A DNA stretch of 64,000 nucleotides from Acidimicrobiaceae bacterium. Lineage in GTDB: Bacteria; Actinomycetota; Acidimicrobiia; Acidimicrobiales; RAAP-2. The notes beneath the pieces are model-generated. The model worked only from the letters and a program-made list of their open reading frames with translations. It was not told the origin of the DNA and searched no databases. The translations under genes and the position numbers were made by a program. Shown here in pieces: positions 33,461-41,191 of this stretch. Numbering within the stretch: position 1 is the first letter of the stretch; each line of letters opens with the position of its first letter. The DNA lies in NCBI GenBank assembly GCA_003158855.1, contig PMLJ01000043.1, forward strand, positions 1 through 64,000. Direction: 5' to 3'.

Positions 33461-34642
33461 ATGGAAAAGTCGACCTATCTCGTCACCGTGAGTGGTCCAG
33501 ACCGGGTCGGCGTCGGTGCTGAGCTGTTCGCCGCCCTCTCGTCGTTGAGCGAGAGGAACGCTCACGTGATCGACGTGGCCCAGATCACCATCCGCGGGAC
33601 CCTGGTGTTGTGCGCCGAGATCGTCGTCGACAGCTCGGTGGGCCCCGGCGAGGTTGAAGAGGCGCTCCATGCGCGCAACATCGTCGGCGAGGGAATCAGC
33701 GCGACCGTGCAGCTGGTCAACCCGAGCGACGTCGTGCACGGCGGGCGACTCCTCGTGACCCTTCTCGCCCCGTCCATCAGCGCGCTCCAGCTCGAGCAGA
33801 TCTTTGGAGCCATCGCGAAAAGCGATTCCACGTGCGAGCGGATCGTGCACCTGGCGAGCTACCCCGTTGACTGCTACGAACTGGTGGTTCGCGGGCCCGA
33901 GGAGAGTAGCCTGCGCGAAGCGCTGGCGGCTGTCGCGAAGAGTGCGGATCTCGACCTCGCGGTCCAGCGGGCAGGGCTTCACCGTCGGGCCAAGCACCTG
34001 GTCGTCATGGACGCGGACTCGACGCTGCTCCAGCAGGAGGTCATCGACCTGCTCGCCGACGCCTGCGGCTGCGCCGAGGAGGTTTCCAGGATCACCGAGG
34101 CGGCCATGGCCGGGGAGATTGATTTCGCCGAATCGCTGCGACGACGCGTGGCGCTGCTGGCGGGACTTCCGGAGTCCGTGATCGACGACGTTCGCGCCAA
34201 GCTGAAGCTCACGCCCGGCGCACGCACGCTTCTGCACACGCTGCATCGGCTCGGTTACGTACCGGCGGTGGTGTCCGGAGGATTTGTGGAGGTCCTCGCG
34301 CCGCTGCTCGCCGAGCTCCACGTCGACCACCTCGAGGCGAACCGGCTCGAGATCATCGATGGAAAGCTGACGGGTCGGCTCGCCGCGCCGATCGTTGACC
34401 GCGCGGGCAAGGCCCGCGCGCTCGAGCGCTTCGCGAAGGAGGTCGGCGTTCCGCTCGAGCAGACCGTGGCGGTGGGCGACGGTGCGAACGATATCGACAT
34501 GATCTCGGTCGCCGGGCTCGGGATCGCCTTCAACGCCAAGCCCGTCGTGCAAGAGCACGCGGACGCCGCGTTGTCGGTGCCGTATCTGGACGCGGTGCTG
34601 TACTTCCTTGGCATCAGCCGTGAAGAGATCGAGACGCAGTAA
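33461..34642 (+). CDS. serB: Phosphoserine phosphatase with two ACT domains
   Basis: A 393-residue last enzyme of serine synthesis. Residues 1-170 hold two ACT domains (TYLVTVSGPDRVGVGAELF; a second from about RLLVTLLAPSISAL) for serine feedback, as in mycobacterial SerB2. The HAD phosphatase domain follows with DADST (nucleophile and acid/base Asp), SGGF, and GDGANDIDM. All catalytic residues are present. The start at 33461 is leaderless by its TACGCT box. It is followed at seven bases by an HSL-type hydrolase. Confidence 0.95.
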   Translation: MEKSTYLVTVSGPDRVGVGAELFAALSSLSERNAHVIDVAQITIRGTLVLCAEIVVDSSVGPGEVEEALHARNIVGEGISATVQLVNPSDVVHGGRLLVTLLAPSISALQLEQIFGAIAKSDSTCERIVHLASYPVDCYELVVRGPEESSLREALAAVAKSADLDLAVQRAGLHRRAKHLVVMDADSTLLQQEVIDLLADACGCAEEVSRITEAAMAGEIDFAESLRRRVALLAGLPESVIDDVRAKLKLTPGARTLLHTLHRLGYVPAVVSGGFVEVLAPLLAELHVDHLEANRLEIIDGKLTGRLAAPIVDRAGKARALERFAKEVGVPLEQTVAVGDGANDIDMISVAGLGIAFNAKPVVQEHADAALSVPYLDAVLYFLGISREEIETQ

Positions 34643-34649
34643 CGGGCCA

Positions 34650-35537
34650 ATGGGCGTCCGCATCCCTCCACACGTGCAGCGCTTGGGACTGCGCACGCTT
34701 CGCCGGCTCGTGTTTCGCCCCGATGTGCCCTGGGTGAAGCAGAGGGCCCGTCTTCGCACCGCGACCATCGGTACTCGACCGCTGTTCGATGTCGGCGTCG
34801 AGAACGTGACGATCGGCGGCGTCGCGTGCGCGCGCATGACGCCGCCGAATTACCGGAAGAGCCGCATCATCGTGTACGTCCACGGCGGCGGCTACTGCGT
34901 GGGCTCAGCCTCGATGGGTTACTCGCTGTGCTCGTATCTTGCGGCGTCTCTGGAGGCGCAGGCGATCGGGGTCAACTACCGGCTGGCGCCCGAGCACCCC
35001 TCCCCGGCCGCCCTCGAGGACGTGGAGGTGGTGCTGCGTAGCTTGGCCGGGCGAACGGTGGTCGCCCTGGCCGACTCCGCGGGCGCGGGGGTCCTGTCGA
35101 GCGCGCTGCAGCGCGATCCGCACGACGTGCGATCCGTCGCGCTCGTGTCGCCGTGGCTCGACCTCAGCGTCGACCGCAGCCTCGACGCCGATCTGGTGGC
35201 GCGAGACCCGTTGCTCTCGCCGCAGTGGCTCGCGGCCTGCGCGCAGGCCTACGCCGGCGATGATGTGGCGAACCCCGAAGTGTCGCCGTTGCTCGGTTCG
35301 TGGGACCAGATGCCACCGACCCTGGCGCTCGGCGGCAGCGACGATATCCTCGCCCCCGACCTCAAGCGGCTCGACGCACTCTGTCTCGAGCAGATTCGGG
35401 TGCGCGAATTTCCCGAGTTCTGGCACGACTTCGCCCTCTCGGTCGGCCAGCTCGCAATGGCCGACGAGACGGCTCGGCTGGTCGGCGCCCACTTCGCGAC
35501 GGGCACCGGCTGGCGGGCCCGCACGTTGATGTCTTGA
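34650..35537 (+). CDS. Alpha/beta hydrolase, hormone-sensitive lipase family
   Basis: A 295-residue esterase-type protein. The oxyanion motif HGGGY and NYRLAPEHPSPA are typical of the HSL family (type IV). The nucleophile elbow reads ADSAGAG instead of the usual GDSAGG; the acid lies in GGSDDILAPD and the His in EFWHDF. The triad is therefore complete despite the changed Gly. ATG 34650 begins seven bases after the serB stop, so it may be read from the serB transcript; the frame also opens at 34608 inside serB. Substrate unknown; it precedes a ferredoxin/P450 operon that could need ester hydrolysis. Confidence 0.85.
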   Translation: MGVRIPPHVQRLGLRTLRRLVFRPDVPWVKQRARLRTATIGTRPLFDVGVENVTIGGVACARMTPPNYRKSRIIVYVHGGGYCVGSASMGYSLCSYLAASLEAQAIGVNYRLAPEHPSPAALEDVEVVLRSLAGRTVVALADSAGAGVLSSALQRDPHDVRSVALVSPWLDLSVDRSLDADLVARDPLLSPQWLAACAQAYAGDDVANPEVSPLLGSWDQMPPTLALGGSDDILAPDLKRLDALCLEQIRVREFPEFWHDFALSVGQLAMADETARLVGAHFATGTGWRARTLMS

Positions 35538-35584
35538 GTAGTTACTCGGTAGTAGAGTCTCGATAACACCACGAAGGAGGGGTC

Positions 35585-35779
35585 GTGAAAGTACGAATCG
35601 ACGCTGATCTCTGTCAGGGACAGGGACGTTGTTTTTCGATAGCTCCCAACATCTTTGGATTCGACGATCTGGGCAACGGCGTCGTGCTCGGTGACGGAGA
35701 GCTGACGGATGAGACCATTGAAAGCGCGCGTCTGGCTCAGTCCAACTGCCCAGAGCACGCCATCTTCATCGAGGAATGA
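35585..35779 (+). CDS. 3Fe-4S ferredoxin, P450 redox partner
   Basis: A 64-residue ferredoxin. The cluster-binding pattern CQGQGRC (C-x5-C) with a distant CPEHAI indicates a single [3Fe-4S] cluster, the type that delivers electrons to actinobacterial P450s. GTG 35585 lies six bases after AAGGAGGGG. Its stop overlaps the start of the first P450 gene (ATGA), which fixes its partner. No ferredoxin reductase gene is nearby, so a genomic reductase must serve. Confidence 0.93.
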   Translation: MKVRIDADLCQGQGRCFSIAPNIFGFDDLGNGVVLGDGELTDETIESARLAQSNCPEHAIFIEE

Positions 35780-36990
35780 CGATGACCGACAAGCCCCTCG
35801 TCCAGGACTTCGCCAGCGACTGGGACCACACCGACCCCAAGTGGGTCGCTGACCCGTACCCCATCTGGGAAGACCTGCGCAAGCGCTGCCCCGTGGCGCA
35901 CACTGATCGTTACGGCGGCGGTTGGTTCCCCGTGACCCACGCCGGCGTATCGGCCGTCGCGAAGGACACTGAGCACTTCACCAGCCGCACCGTCGTCATC
36001 GGTAACGGGCGACCCGGGGAAGAGGACATGCCCGCCCCCATTGGTGTCGCGCCACCGATCTCATCCGACCCGCCATTTCACGCGATTGCTCGGCGAATCA
36101 TGCTGCCCGCGCTGTCGCCCGCGGCGGTGAACGCGCTCGAGCCGCAGATTCGCGCGCTCTGCGTGGAGTTGCTCGACAAGATCGGTGATCGCGAGTTGAT
36201 CAACGCCGGTTCCGAGTACTCACAGTTCATCTCGGTCGGCGTCATCAAGCAGCTGCTGGGATTCCCCCCGGACGACGAGGACCTCTTTCGCGAGTTCGTG
36301 CACATCGTGCTTGAGGGAGTCGATCACCCCCAGGAGCAGCGCATCGAGGAGTTTGAGCCCATCGAGGCATACTTCACGAAGCAGATCGAGGATCACCAGG
36401 AGAACCCCCGCGACGACCTAACGTCGTATCTGCTGAACGTCGAGATCGAGGGCCAGAAGCTGGCGCCCGAGCACGTCTTCGGAACGATGGTTCTGACGCT
36501 CATCGCGGGCATCGACACCACTTGGTCGGCGATCGCCTCGTCACTCTGGCATCTGTCGACCCACCCCGACGACCTAGCGCGTCTCGTGAACGAGCCCGAC
36601 CTCATGCCGGTCGCCATCGAGGAGTTCCTGCGTTACTACGCGCCGGTGACGATGGCCCGTTTGGTAAAGGAGGACATGCAGTACCTGGGCTGTCCGATGA
36701 AGAAGGATGACTGGATTCTGCTGGGCTTCCCCGCGGCGAACCGCGACCCTTCGGTCTTTCCCGACGCCGGCAAGTTCATCATCGACCGTGCGGAGAACCG
36801 CCACCTCGCCTTTGGCCTCGGGATCCACCGCTGCGCCGGGTCGAACCTGGCTCGCACCGAGCTGCGCGTCGCGGTGGAGGAGTTCATTAAGCGCTTCCCG
36901 CGTTTCGAGCTCAGCGATCCCGGCGCGGTGACGTGGTCGATTGGCCAGGTGCGCGGAGCGCGTAACCTGCCCTTTCGTATTCTCAAGTAG
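35776..36990 (+). CDS. Cytochrome P450 (first of tandem pair)
   Basis: A 404-residue soluble class I P450. I-helix LIAGIDTTWSA with the acid-Thr pair, K-helix EFLRYY (E-x-x-R), and heme loop FGLGIHRCAG with the ligand C353. ATG 35776 overlaps the ferredoxin stop; MTMTDK allows an alternative at 35782. Very similar to the next gene over its whole length, including NEPDLM, KEDMQYLGCPMKKDDWILLGFPAANRDP. Small size, lack of membrane anchor and the ferredoxin neighbour fit the bacterial type. Substrate unknown. Confidence 0.95.
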   Translation: MTMTDKPLVQDFASDWDHTDPKWVADPYPIWEDLRKRCPVAHTDRYGGGWFPVTHAGVSAVAKDTEHFTSRTVVIGNGRPGEEDMPAPIGVAPPISSDPPFHAIARRIMLPALSPAAVNALEPQIRALCVELLDKIGDRELINAGSEYSQFISVGVIKQLLGFPPDDEDLFREFVHIVLEGVDHPQEQRIEEFEPIEAYFTKQIEDHQENPRDDLTSYLLNVEIEGQKLAPEHVFGTMVLTLIAGIDTTWSAIASSLWHLSTHPDDLARLVNEPDLMPVAIEEFLRYYAPVTMARLVKEDMQYLGCPMKKDDWILLGFPAANRDPSVFPDAGKFIIDRAENRHLAFGLGIHRCAGSNLARTELRVAVEEFIKRFPRFELSDPGAVTWSIGQVRGARNLPFRILK

Positions 36991-37034
36991 ACAGTCACGC
37001 TGAAGTTCGGCGGGTCATTAGCCAGGGGGAGCAA

Positions 37035-38240
37035 ATGGCTGACAAGGAATCGGTGCTTGATTTTGCGACCGACTGGGATCACACCGATCCGCAGTGGGTC
37101 GATAATCCCTATCCAATCTGGGAGGACCTTCGAGAACGCTGCCCGGTGGCGCACACCGAGCGCTACGGCGGCGGTTGGTTCCCGACGACCCACGAGGTCG
37201 TGTCGGCGATCGCGAACGATACCGAGCACTTCACCAGCCGTCAAGTCGTCGTCTCGAAGAACAAGTACCCCGAGTTTGCACCACCCGCACCAATCGGTGG
37301 CGCGCCGCCCATCACGTCGGATCCGCCCTTCCACCAGATCGCCCGTCGACTCCTCCTGCCCGCGTTCGCTCCTGGTCCGATCAACGCGCTCGAGCCGCAG
37401 ATCCGGGCACTCTGCCGCCAGCACCTCGACGGGCTGAAGGGCCGGGAGTTCATCGACGCGGGCCTCGAGTACGCGCAGTTCATCCCGCCGGGCGTCATCT
37501 CGCACATGCTGGGCTTTCCTCCAGAGGACGGCGACCAGTTCCGCGAGTTCGTCCACGTCGTGCTCGACCTCATCGATCTCGAACCCGAGGTGCGCGCGCC
37601 GCTGTTTGAGCCCATGGCCGAGTACTTCACCGTGCAGATCGAGGATCACATCCAGAACCCTCGCGACGACCTGACGAGCTACCTGCTGAACGTCGAGGTG
37701 AACGGCCAGAGGCTGGCGCCCGAGCACGTGCGCGGATCGATGGTGCTCATCCTCGTCGCCGGCATCGACACCACGTGGTCCGCCATTGGATCGTCGCTCT
37801 GGCACCTGGCGACCCACCCCGGCGACCTGGCGCGTCTGGTGAACGAGCCCGACTTGATGGCGCTCGCCGTCGAGGAGTTCCTGCGCTTCTACGCGCCGGT
37901 CACGATGGCGCGAATGGTGAAGGAGGACATGGAGTACGCCGGCTGCCCGATGAAGAAGGACGACTGGATCCTTCTGGGCTTTCCCGCCGCGAACCGTGAC
38001 CCGGCGGCATTCGAGGATGCGGACGAGTTCATCATCGACCGCGCCGTCAACCGTCACGCCGCCTTCGGTCTTGGGATTCATCGTTGCGCGGGATCGAACC
38101 TGGCCCGCCTCGAACTTCGAGTCGCCCTGGAGGAGTTCATCAAGCGTTATCCGAAGTTCCAGATCGATGACTCGAGCGACGTCACCTGGGCGCAGGGTCA
38201 GGTCCGAGGACCTCGCCATATTCCCATGAAGGTTGCTTGA
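37035..38240 (+). CDS. Cytochrome P450 (second of tandem pair)
   Basis: A 401-residue paralogue of the preceding P450. I-helix LVAGIDTTWSA, E-x-x-R EFLRFY, heme loop FGLGIHRCAG with C351. The two share most residues around the heme, I helix and C-terminus but differ in the early substrate-recognition regions (for example SKNKYPEFAPPAP against a shorter, acidic stretch), so they probably take related but different substrates. ATG 37035 follows GGGGAGCA. It is 44 bases after the first P450 stop, probably in the same transcript, and sits tail to tail with the aminopeptidase gene. Confidence 0.95.
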   Translation: MADKESVLDFATDWDHTDPQWVDNPYPIWEDLRERCPVAHTERYGGGWFPTTHEVVSAIANDTEHFTSRQVVVSKNKYPEFAPPAPIGGAPPITSDPPFHQIARRLLLPAFAPGPINALEPQIRALCRQHLDGLKGREFIDAGLEYAQFIPPGVISHMLGFPPEDGDQFREFVHVVLDLIDLEPEVRAPLFEPMAEYFTVQIEDHIQNPRDDLTSYLLNVEVNGQRLAPEHVRGSMVLILVAGIDTTWSAIGSSLWHLATHPGDLARLVNEPDLMALAVEEFLRFYAPVTMARMVKEDMEYAGCPMKKDDWILLGFPAANRDPAAFEDADEFIIDRAVNRHAAFGLGIHRCAGSNLARLELRVALEEFIKRYPKFQIDDSSDVTWAQGQVRGPRHIPMKVA

Positions 38241-38244
38241 GGCG

Positions 38245-39738
38245 TCAGAGGCCGAGGTTGACTGGTCCGCGCGACCAGAGTTCGGCCATCCACGACTCGA
38301 CGTCGTTCGCCTCGCGCGGAAGCGCGGCTGAGAGGTTCTTCGAACCGGTAGCGGTGACGAGCACGTCGTCCTCGATTCGCACGCCGATACCCCGGTACTC
38401 CTCGGGAACGGTGAGGTCGTTCGCCTGGAAGTAGAGACCCGGCTCCACGGTGAGCACGTAACCCTCGTGGAGATCGCCCAGGTAGTGCTCATTGCGGGCG
38501 TTCGCGCAGTCGTGCACGTCGATGCCGAGCATGTGGCTGACCCCGTGCAGGGTGTAGCGGCGGTGCAGTTGGCGGTCGCGCCGCAGCGCCGCTTCGGGGT
38601 CCTCTTTCAAGATGCCTAGCTCGTGCAATCCCTCAGCGAGGACCTTCATGGCGGCGTCGTTCGCGGCCATGAACGCGACTCCCGGCTTCACCGCGGCGAT
38701 GCCCGCCTCTTGGGCGCGAAGGACCAACTCGTAGATGCGTCGCTGGGCGGGAGAGAACGTGCCGTTGACCGGCATGGTGCGCGTGACGTCGGCGGTGTAG
38801 AGGTTCTGGCATTCGACGCCGGCGTCGAGCAGCAGCATGTCGCCGCGTCGGACCGCTCCGTCGTTGCGCGTCCAGTGCAGGATCGTCGCGTGCGCTCCGC
38901 TCGCCGCGATGGTGTCGTAGCCAACGTCGTTGCCCTCGACGCGGGCTCGGAGATTGAAGATGCCCTCAATGACGCGCTCGCCGCGGCCTTCGGCGTTGGG
39001 GAGCGCTCGAACCACGTCCTCGAAGCCCTTTACGGTGTACGCAATGGCGACCTGCAACTGGGCGATCTCGAACTCGTCCTTCACGAGGCGGTGCTCGCTC
39101 AGGACAACGGCGACCTGCTCGTCGTCGGCGCTCGCGGTGATCAACGAGTCGATCTTCGCGTCAAAGCCGCGAAGGGTCAGCACCTCGGTGGCGGCGAGCG
39201 AGGTCAGGTCCTTCTCCAGGTACTCGAGTGGCGCGGACTCGATCTCGTAGTAGGCGCTCGCCTCGTCGACGCCGCGGCGCGGCCCGACCCAGAGTTCGCC
39301 GTAGCGGGCGTCGGTGAAGAATTCGTGGGTGTGGTGGTCTCGGCGCTGGGGCACGTAGAGCGTCGATCGCGGTCCCGCGGCGCTCGGGGCGATCACCAGC
39401 ACGGCGTCGGGCTCGGAGCAGCCGGTCAGGTAGAAGAAGTCGGTGCCCGCGCGGAATCGGAAGTCGGTGTCGTTGGCCCGGACCTTGGGGTTACCGGTCG
39501 GGATGACCAGTGTCTTGCCGGTGAAGTGCTCGCCGAGCCTCTTCCTTCGAGCGGCGCTGAACGCGCTCGCGGGATGGACGTCGCCGTTGACGCCGGTGAC
39601 GTCCCAGTTGCCCGTCATGTGCTCGAAGAGGACGCGCGGACACGGAGGACGATGGGGCCCAACCCAGACCCAGTTTTCGGAGATCGGGTTCTCCGCCGAG
39701 ACGTCGGGTTCGGGAACAGCTTGGTTGGTGTCGCTCAC
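38245..39738 (-). CDS. pepP: Xaa-Pro aminopeptidase (aminopeptidase P family)
   Basis: A 497-residue pita-bread metallopeptidase cleaving the residue before proline. The N-terminal creatinase-like domain has the AMP_N pattern (RRKRLGEHF, TDFFYLTGCSEPDAVL). The metal ligands are visible: LLLDAG ... YTADVTRTMP (two Asp), HGVSHMLGIDVHD (His), TVEPGLYF (Glu) and VRIEDDVLVT (Glu). The extra N-terminal 40 residues are Pro-rich. GTG 39738 has TAAGTT seven bases upstream, leaderless, facing the divergent enoyl-CoA hydratase-like gene. Confidence 0.94.
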   Translation of the reverse strand: MSDTNQAVPEPDVSAENPISENWVWVGPHRPPCPRVLFEHMTGNWDVTGVNGDVHPASAFSAARRKRLGEHFTGKTLVIPTGNPKVRANDTDFRFRAGTDFFYLTGCSEPDAVLVIAPSAAGPRSTLYVPQRRDHHTHEFFTDARYGELWVGPRRGVDEASAYYEIESAPLEYLEKDLTSLAATEVLTLRGFDAKIDSLITASADDEQVAVVLSEHRLVKDEFEIAQLQVAIAYTVKGFEDVVRALPNAEGRGERVIEGIFNLRARVEGNDVGYDTIAASGAHATILHWTRNDGAVRRGDMLLLDAGVECQNLYTADVTRTMPVNGTFSPAQRRIYELVLRAQEAGIAAVKPGVAFMAANDAAMKVLAEGLHELGILKEDPEAALRRDRQLHRRYTLHGVSHMLGIDVHDCANARNEHYLGDLHEGYVLTVEPGLYFQANDLTVPEEYRGIGVRIEDDVLVTATGSKNLSAALPREANDVESWMAELWSRGPVNLGL

Positions 39739-39745
39739 AGTGGCT

Positions 39746-39751
39746 AACTTA
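39746..39751 (-). promoter_or_regulatory. Leaderless -10 element of pepP
   Basis: TAAGTT on the minus strand, seven bases before GTG 39738. Confidence 0.5.
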
Positions 39752-39774
39752 CTCGGACCTTTTCTGGCCCGCCG

Positions 39775-39780
39775 TATGCT
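39775..39780 (+). promoter_or_regulatory. Leaderless -10 element of the enoyl-CoA hydratase-like gene
   Basis: TATGCT, six bases before ATG 39787; no Shine-Dalgarno. Confidence 0.55.
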
Positions 39781-39786
39781 TCGAAT

Positions 39787-40452
39787 ATGGACATTTCAGT
39801 CACGCAAGAGGGCCCGGTAGCGATCATCACCTGGAATGAGGGGGAGAATCGGATCAACCTCGACTCGCTCGGGCGCCTTCACGAGATCCTCGACGAGCTC
39901 GACACGATCAAGGGTCCCCTCGCCATCGTGCTCACGGGACGTGGGAAGTTCTTCTGCAATGGCCTCGACCTCGAACGCTTCGGCGACGACGCATCTCTGT
40001 TGGCTTCGTCGATCGGGGAACTCAATCGACTGATCGGTCGACTGCTCGTCTATCCCGCCTACACCGTCGCCGCGCTGAACGGCCACATCTTCGCCGGCGG
40101 CGCGCTCATCTCGTGCGCGTTCGACTACCGCGTAATGCGGGCCGACCGTGGTTTCTGGTGCATGAACGAGGTGGAGATCGGGCTTCCGCTCGACAAGCAG
40201 CTTTGGTCGATCCTCGACAACCGCCTGCCCCGTGCCACGGCGATTATCGCCGCTACCACGGCTCATCGTTTCTCCGGCCAGGACGCCCGCGCCCACGGCA
40301 TCGTCGAAGCCGTGGCGAATGAGGGCGAGGTCCTCAGCCACGCCGTCGCCGTCGCCGACAAGTACGCGACACTGAACCGGAGGGTCCTCGGGATCCATAA
40401 ACGCCTCATCCACGGGGCCGAGGCGGAACTCCTCGGTTACTCGGGCAATTGA
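39787..40452 (+). CDS. Enoyl-CoA hydratase/isomerase family protein
   Basis: A 221-residue crotonase-fold protein. The CoA and oxyanion region is GKFFCNGLDLERF, and the second oxyanion segment is NGHIFAGGALISCAFDYRVM. The Glu pair of true hydratases is not seen; NEVEIGLPL places a Glu where isomerases of the Delta3,Delta2-enoyl-CoA type have their base, so isomerase is more likely than hydratase. Short C-terminus. Leaderless start at 39787. Followed by a bidirectional hairpin, then the convergent bioY gene. Confidence 0.85.
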   Translation: MDISVTQEGPVAIITWNEGENRINLDSLGRLHEILDELDTIKGPLAIVLTGRGKFFCNGLDLERFGDDASLLASSIGELNRLIGRLLVYPAYTVAALNGHIFAGGALISCAFDYRVMRADRGFWCMNEVEIGLPLDKQLWSILDNRLPRATAIIAATTAHRFSGQDARAHGIVEAVANEGEVLSHAVAVADKYATLNRRVLGIHKRLIHGAEAELLGYSGN

Positions 40453-40484
40453 GAAAACGCCAGCCGCCAGGCTGGCGTTTTCTC
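40451..40484. terminator. Bidirectional terminator between the crotonase-like gene and bioY
   Basis: 15-bp perfect stem (40451-40465 with 40470-40484), GCCA loop, with a TTTT run on both strands inside the stem. It lies between two convergent genes. Confidence 0.8.
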
Positions 40485-40496
40485 CCCGGGGACTCT

Positions 40497-41087
40497 CTAG
40501 CGCTTGGTGGTGCGCTCCACAATCCGCCACGTCGATGGAAGGGCGATCCCGCACAACGCGGCCTTGATGATGTCGCCGGCGACGAACACCGCCATTCCCC
40601 AGTGCAAGGCCCAAAGGAGCGACTGGTGGGTGGCGACGGCCAACCACGGAACGCCAATCGCGTAGATCAGCAACTCGCCGGCGATCATCGAGATCACCGT
40701 GCGGATCACGTTGCGGTCGGCACCCCTCGAGGCGAGCCAGCCCGTCAGGGCGCCCGCGATGATGAAGCCGATGATGTACCCGAACGTCGCCGAGGGGTAG
40801 CCGCTCGTGTGGCTCGCGAACCACGGCACTCCCGCGATGCCCGCCACCAGGTACAGGCTCATCGCGAGCGAGGCCCGGCGCCATCCGAGTGCTGAGCCGG
40901 CGAGCAGCACGCCGAGCGTCTGTCCCGTGATGGGAACCGGCGTGTGCGGGATGTGAATCGAGATCTGCGCGAGCACGCCAACGAGAGCGGCAGCGCCGGT
41001 CACCAGTGCGATGTTCGCAACGAGTGTGTTGGACACGAGGTCCGCGAGTACAGGGCGACGCTGTGACGGAACGGCGATGGTTGACAT
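40497..41087 (-). CDS. bioY: Biotin transporter BioY
   Basis: A 196-residue membrane protein, the S component of an ECF-type biotin importer. About six hydrophobic segments; the family pattern includes ISIHIPHTPVPITGQTLGVLLAGSALG, AGVPWFA, PSATFGYIIGF and FVAGDIIKAALC. No BioM/BioN ATPase or T-component genes adjoin, so it either shares an ECF module coded elsewhere or works alone. ATG 41087 follows AGGAG. A possible -10 TAAAGT is about 35 bases upstream. No biotin operator could be recognised in the 100 bases before the gene. Confidence 0.93.
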   Translation of the reverse strand: MSTIAVPSQRRPVLADLVSNTLVANIALVTGAAALVGVLAQISIHIPHTPVPITGQTLGVLLAGSALGWRRASLAMSLYLVAGIAGVPWFASHTSGYPSATFGYIIGFIIAGALTGWLASRGADRNVIRTVISMIAGELLIYAIGVPWLAVATHQSLLWALHWGMAVFVAGDIIKAALCGIALPSTWRIVERTTKR

Positions 41088-41191
41088 TGGAGTCTCCTAG
41101 TTGTGAAAGGTATCGACACTTTAGGCGAGGTTGCGAGACGCGGCGGCTTACCGTTCAGTTACCCGACAGGGCCCTGTTGAAGCGTCGCTCG

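Noticed and set aside
32981-34837. Minus-strand 618-codon frame
   Set aside because: Antisense to the MFS exporter, serB and a hydrolase, all with full motifs; the translation is Arg/Asp/His-rich with no fold.
36636-38492. Minus-strand 618-codon frame
   Set aside because: Mirror of the two tandem P450 genes; no start signal and no domain.
41088-41191. Biotin operator before bioY
   Set aside because: A loose GTG...CAC symmetry exists, but it does not match a known BirA or BioQ site.
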